Assembly (NCBI RefSeq): GCF_000189635.1
Contig: NW_002475959.1
Span: 303,095-367,094 of the forward strand
DNA length: 64,000 bases
Reading direction: 5' to 3'
DNA from: Tetrahymena thermophila SB210
Lineage: Eukaryota > Ciliophora > Oligohymenophorea > Hymenostomatida > Tetrahymenidae
The notes under the pieces are model-generated. The model was given only the letters and a program-made list of their open reading frames with translations. It was not told where the DNA came from and ran no database searches. Positions 61,541 through 64,000 of the stretch are shown in pieces (position 1 is the stretch's first letter; each line of letters starts with the position of its first letter). A program made the position numbers and the translations under genes.

Positions 61541-63975
61541 TTTATTTTTTTTAAGGAGTTTTTGTGAAAAAAAAATGTCGTATCGTAAATTATTATTTTA
61601 TTTATTTATTATTTGAGTTTATGATAAATTTTTCTATTTTTAAATACATTTTTTAAATTGCAACTTTGGTGGTTAATTAAAGCAGCAATCTATTTCAAAT
61701 GTAATATAATAACTTAGTTTACATTCTTTTGCATACAAAAAAACTTTTGTAAAAATATTCATAGGTTAGGTTAAAAGATTTAATAAATTCTTATTAATTT
61801 TTGAATTTATATGATTTTTTTGTTGCTTATTAGGTTTTGATCAAAAAAATTATGAATAGAAAATAGACCAAATCAAACAAAAATAAGCAAATGAAAATTA
61901 AAGAAAATCTTCATTTTATTTTTAAAGTTTAAAACTTTAAGCATAAAATCAAAAAAATTTTGATTGATTTGTCAACTTTTAAAAATTAAGTGTATATGTT
62001 AATAAAAGTAAATGCCTAGTTTAATCATTTTATAATTGGTTACTTTCTATTTATCCTTATGAAAATCTGATCTACCTAATTAGGGAGATGCTGATCAAAA
62101 ATTTAACCAGTTTAAAAAAAGTAAAAAACAGTAAATGGAAATAATTTAAATAAGATTTATTTTAATTTTAGTTTTTTTTATAAAAAATTTGTTTATAACA
62201 TTTATTAGAATTATTATGTTAATAAATAAAGGTTTTAATTTTTTAAGATATTATTAAAAGTATAATTTTTACTATATATCAATAAAAAACGATTAAATTT
62301 AGCTTTTTTTATTATTTTTACTTTTTCTTATAGATGCTTTCTTATCAAAAATTTAATCAAATTTTTTTTAGCCTTTTCTGATCGTAAAAATTGCTTTCAA
62401 ATTTCTATCTTAATAATTATTTAAACTATCTAAAAATAGAGAAACTATTTTTAAAATTGTTATCCATAAAAATAAGGTAGAATAATAGTGAGAAAAAAAA
62501 ATAATTTTATAAAAAACTTATTGTATAGATGAACATAGTTAGATAAATATTTGTCTTATTTATATCTGTTTCATAAGAAGACAATATTGTTCAGATAAAT
62601 TAATTATTCCAATTTAAATAATTAATTATTTAATATTTATTCAACTATATTAGCAACTTAAATGACTGTTAACGATTTCTGTTAAAATATAGTATTTGCC
62701 ATCTAATTATATTTAAATTTTTAAATTAATATTAATGATAAACTAACTCTACATTAAATTAAAAAAATTGATAAAATATTTTAATCTTTTAAATATAAAA
62801 TTTACTAGACTATAAGATGAATGGTGGCAGTAAATATATATTATTATCATTTAATCTTCAAAATAAAAGTAAAATATTTTTTGAATGAATAAATTAAATT
62901 TTTAAGAATAAAATTAATATATTAATTTTGATATTTAAAGTACAGATATTTCCATATGAGTGCTAAGATCTGGATTAAATAAGCTTAAATTTTATAAACT
63001 GTATTTTATGCTTATATAAAAATATAATATAAAAATAAATATTATAAGTCAAATTTATTCTAATGAATTTAAAAATAAATTATTAATATAATGATAGATT
63101 TCACAATTTATTGATATATATATTAATTAATATTTAATTAAATAAAATAAGAAATAGAAAAACAACATAAAATTAATTATCAATAAATTTATATTTTATT
63201 TATTAATTTATATAAAATAAAATTTAAATTTAAATTATTTATTTTAAATTTAAAAGTAAATAAATAAATAAATATATTAATATAAAATTATATTAAATTT
63301 AAAAATTAATTAATTAATTTATTTTTTAATAAACAAAAACATCTACAGAAAAAATTTGCTGCAAATAGCAATACTTAATCTTAGAATTCATTAGGCTATT
63401 ATTCCTTTTATAAGTTAATATCCTCCCCTTATCTAGCTTTTAATATATATTCTGTACTTTTTGTTTCTATTAGCAGCGAAGAAATTTGAACAAAATATTT
63501 TGATCTTAAGTGAATATTCTAATAATTTATTTATGTTTGCATATTTTATTCATTTTGAAAAAAATAATTTGTTGGATTTGACATTTACGTTATTTTGAGT
63601 TATTTTGATGAAAATTATTTTGTGATTATTCAATAAATAAAATTTTAACTAAAAATATCTTTGTAATATGTTTTTCTAGAATCATAATCTTAACAAATAG
63701 AATCTAATATATAAATAAAATATAACATCTTAAATTATTTATATAACTTAAATGAAAACAGCATTTTAATTTAAAAATTATAAAGTAATAATTAATTTTG
63801 TTTATCTAACTAAGAGCTTATTCAGGAATAAAATTTTAATATTTATTTATTTTGAATAAACATATTTTAAGAGTTAATTTTTTTTTAAGCAATAAAAACT
63901 TTAATAATTTTATAAACTCAGAAAATATCAGATAAAATATTTAATTGTTTTATAGTAAATTACTATTTTCATATT
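61541..63975. other. Subtelomeric gene-free region
   Basis: About 2.4 kb between the acyltransferase start and the telomere. It is almost pure A/T in places (about 62600-63330 has long TTAAAT/TAAATA runs). It must hold the acyltransferase promoter near 61.6 kb. No subtelomeric repeat family or gene was recognised. The 15-bp chromosome breakage sequence is not seen, as expected because it is removed during breakage. Confidence 0.6.
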
Positions 63976-64000
63976 GGGGTTGGGGTTGGGGGTTGGGGTT
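63976..64000 (+). repeat. Macronuclear telomere, (GGGGTT)n, right chromosome end
   Basis: Four units read GGGGTT, GGGGTT, GGGGGTT, GGGGTT, with the G-rich strand running 5'->3' to the end as required for a right-hand telomere. GGGGTT is the Tetrahymena-type repeat. The third unit has five Gs, which could be a telomerase slip or a sequencing error. The window therefore contains a true chromosome terminus. Confidence 0.95.

Overview
The window looks like the end of a ciliate macronuclear chromosome, most likely Tetrahymena. Three signs support this. The DNA is extremely AT-rich. Long, clearly protein-like reading frames are full of in-frame TAA and TAG, which must be read as glutamine, and close only at TGA. 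The last 25 bases are GGGGTT telomere repeats running 5'->3' off the right end. Introns are short, AT-rich and GT..AG. An open-reading-frame scan with the standard code breaks nearly every gene here into small pieces, so all gene models below were read with TAA/TAG=Gln.

Left third (1-27.9 kb, + strand): a head-to-tail array of three giant paralogous ion-channel genes. Gene A is cut by the window edge, B spans 4247-15664 and C spans 16596-27891. B and C each encode about 3,000 residues with four concatenated channel repeats. Each repeat has membrane segments, a pore loop, a linker and a cyclic-nucleotide-binding-like domain (CNBD), so one chain should form a whole pseudotetrameric pore. The four pore loops differ from each other and none has the canonical potassium filter. 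Only the first CNBD keeps the phosphate-binding signature. A and B are recent duplicates, with similarity running through their introns; C is older.

Middle (30-44.2 kb): a secreted or lysosomal aspartyl protease (+ strand); three tandem minus-strand paralogues of a two-membrane-segment, ciliate-type protein of 694-701 residues; and an intronless minus-strand hydantoinase/oxoprolinase-like gene fused to a DUF917-like domain.

Right third (47-64 kb): a 1,499-residue Gln/Asn-rich protein with scattered NxF/FG motifs (nucleoporin-like, + strand); a minus-strand leucine-rich-repeat gene and a decayed second copy about 3.4 kb away; a frameshifted Tc1/mariner-like transposase remnant between them; a 21-bp minisatellite; an NRF-6-type membrane acyltransferase gene (minus strand) with a repetitive hydrophilic tail; then about 2.4 kb of gene-free AT-rich subtelomere and the telomere. 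No tRNA, rRNA or CRISPR was recognised.
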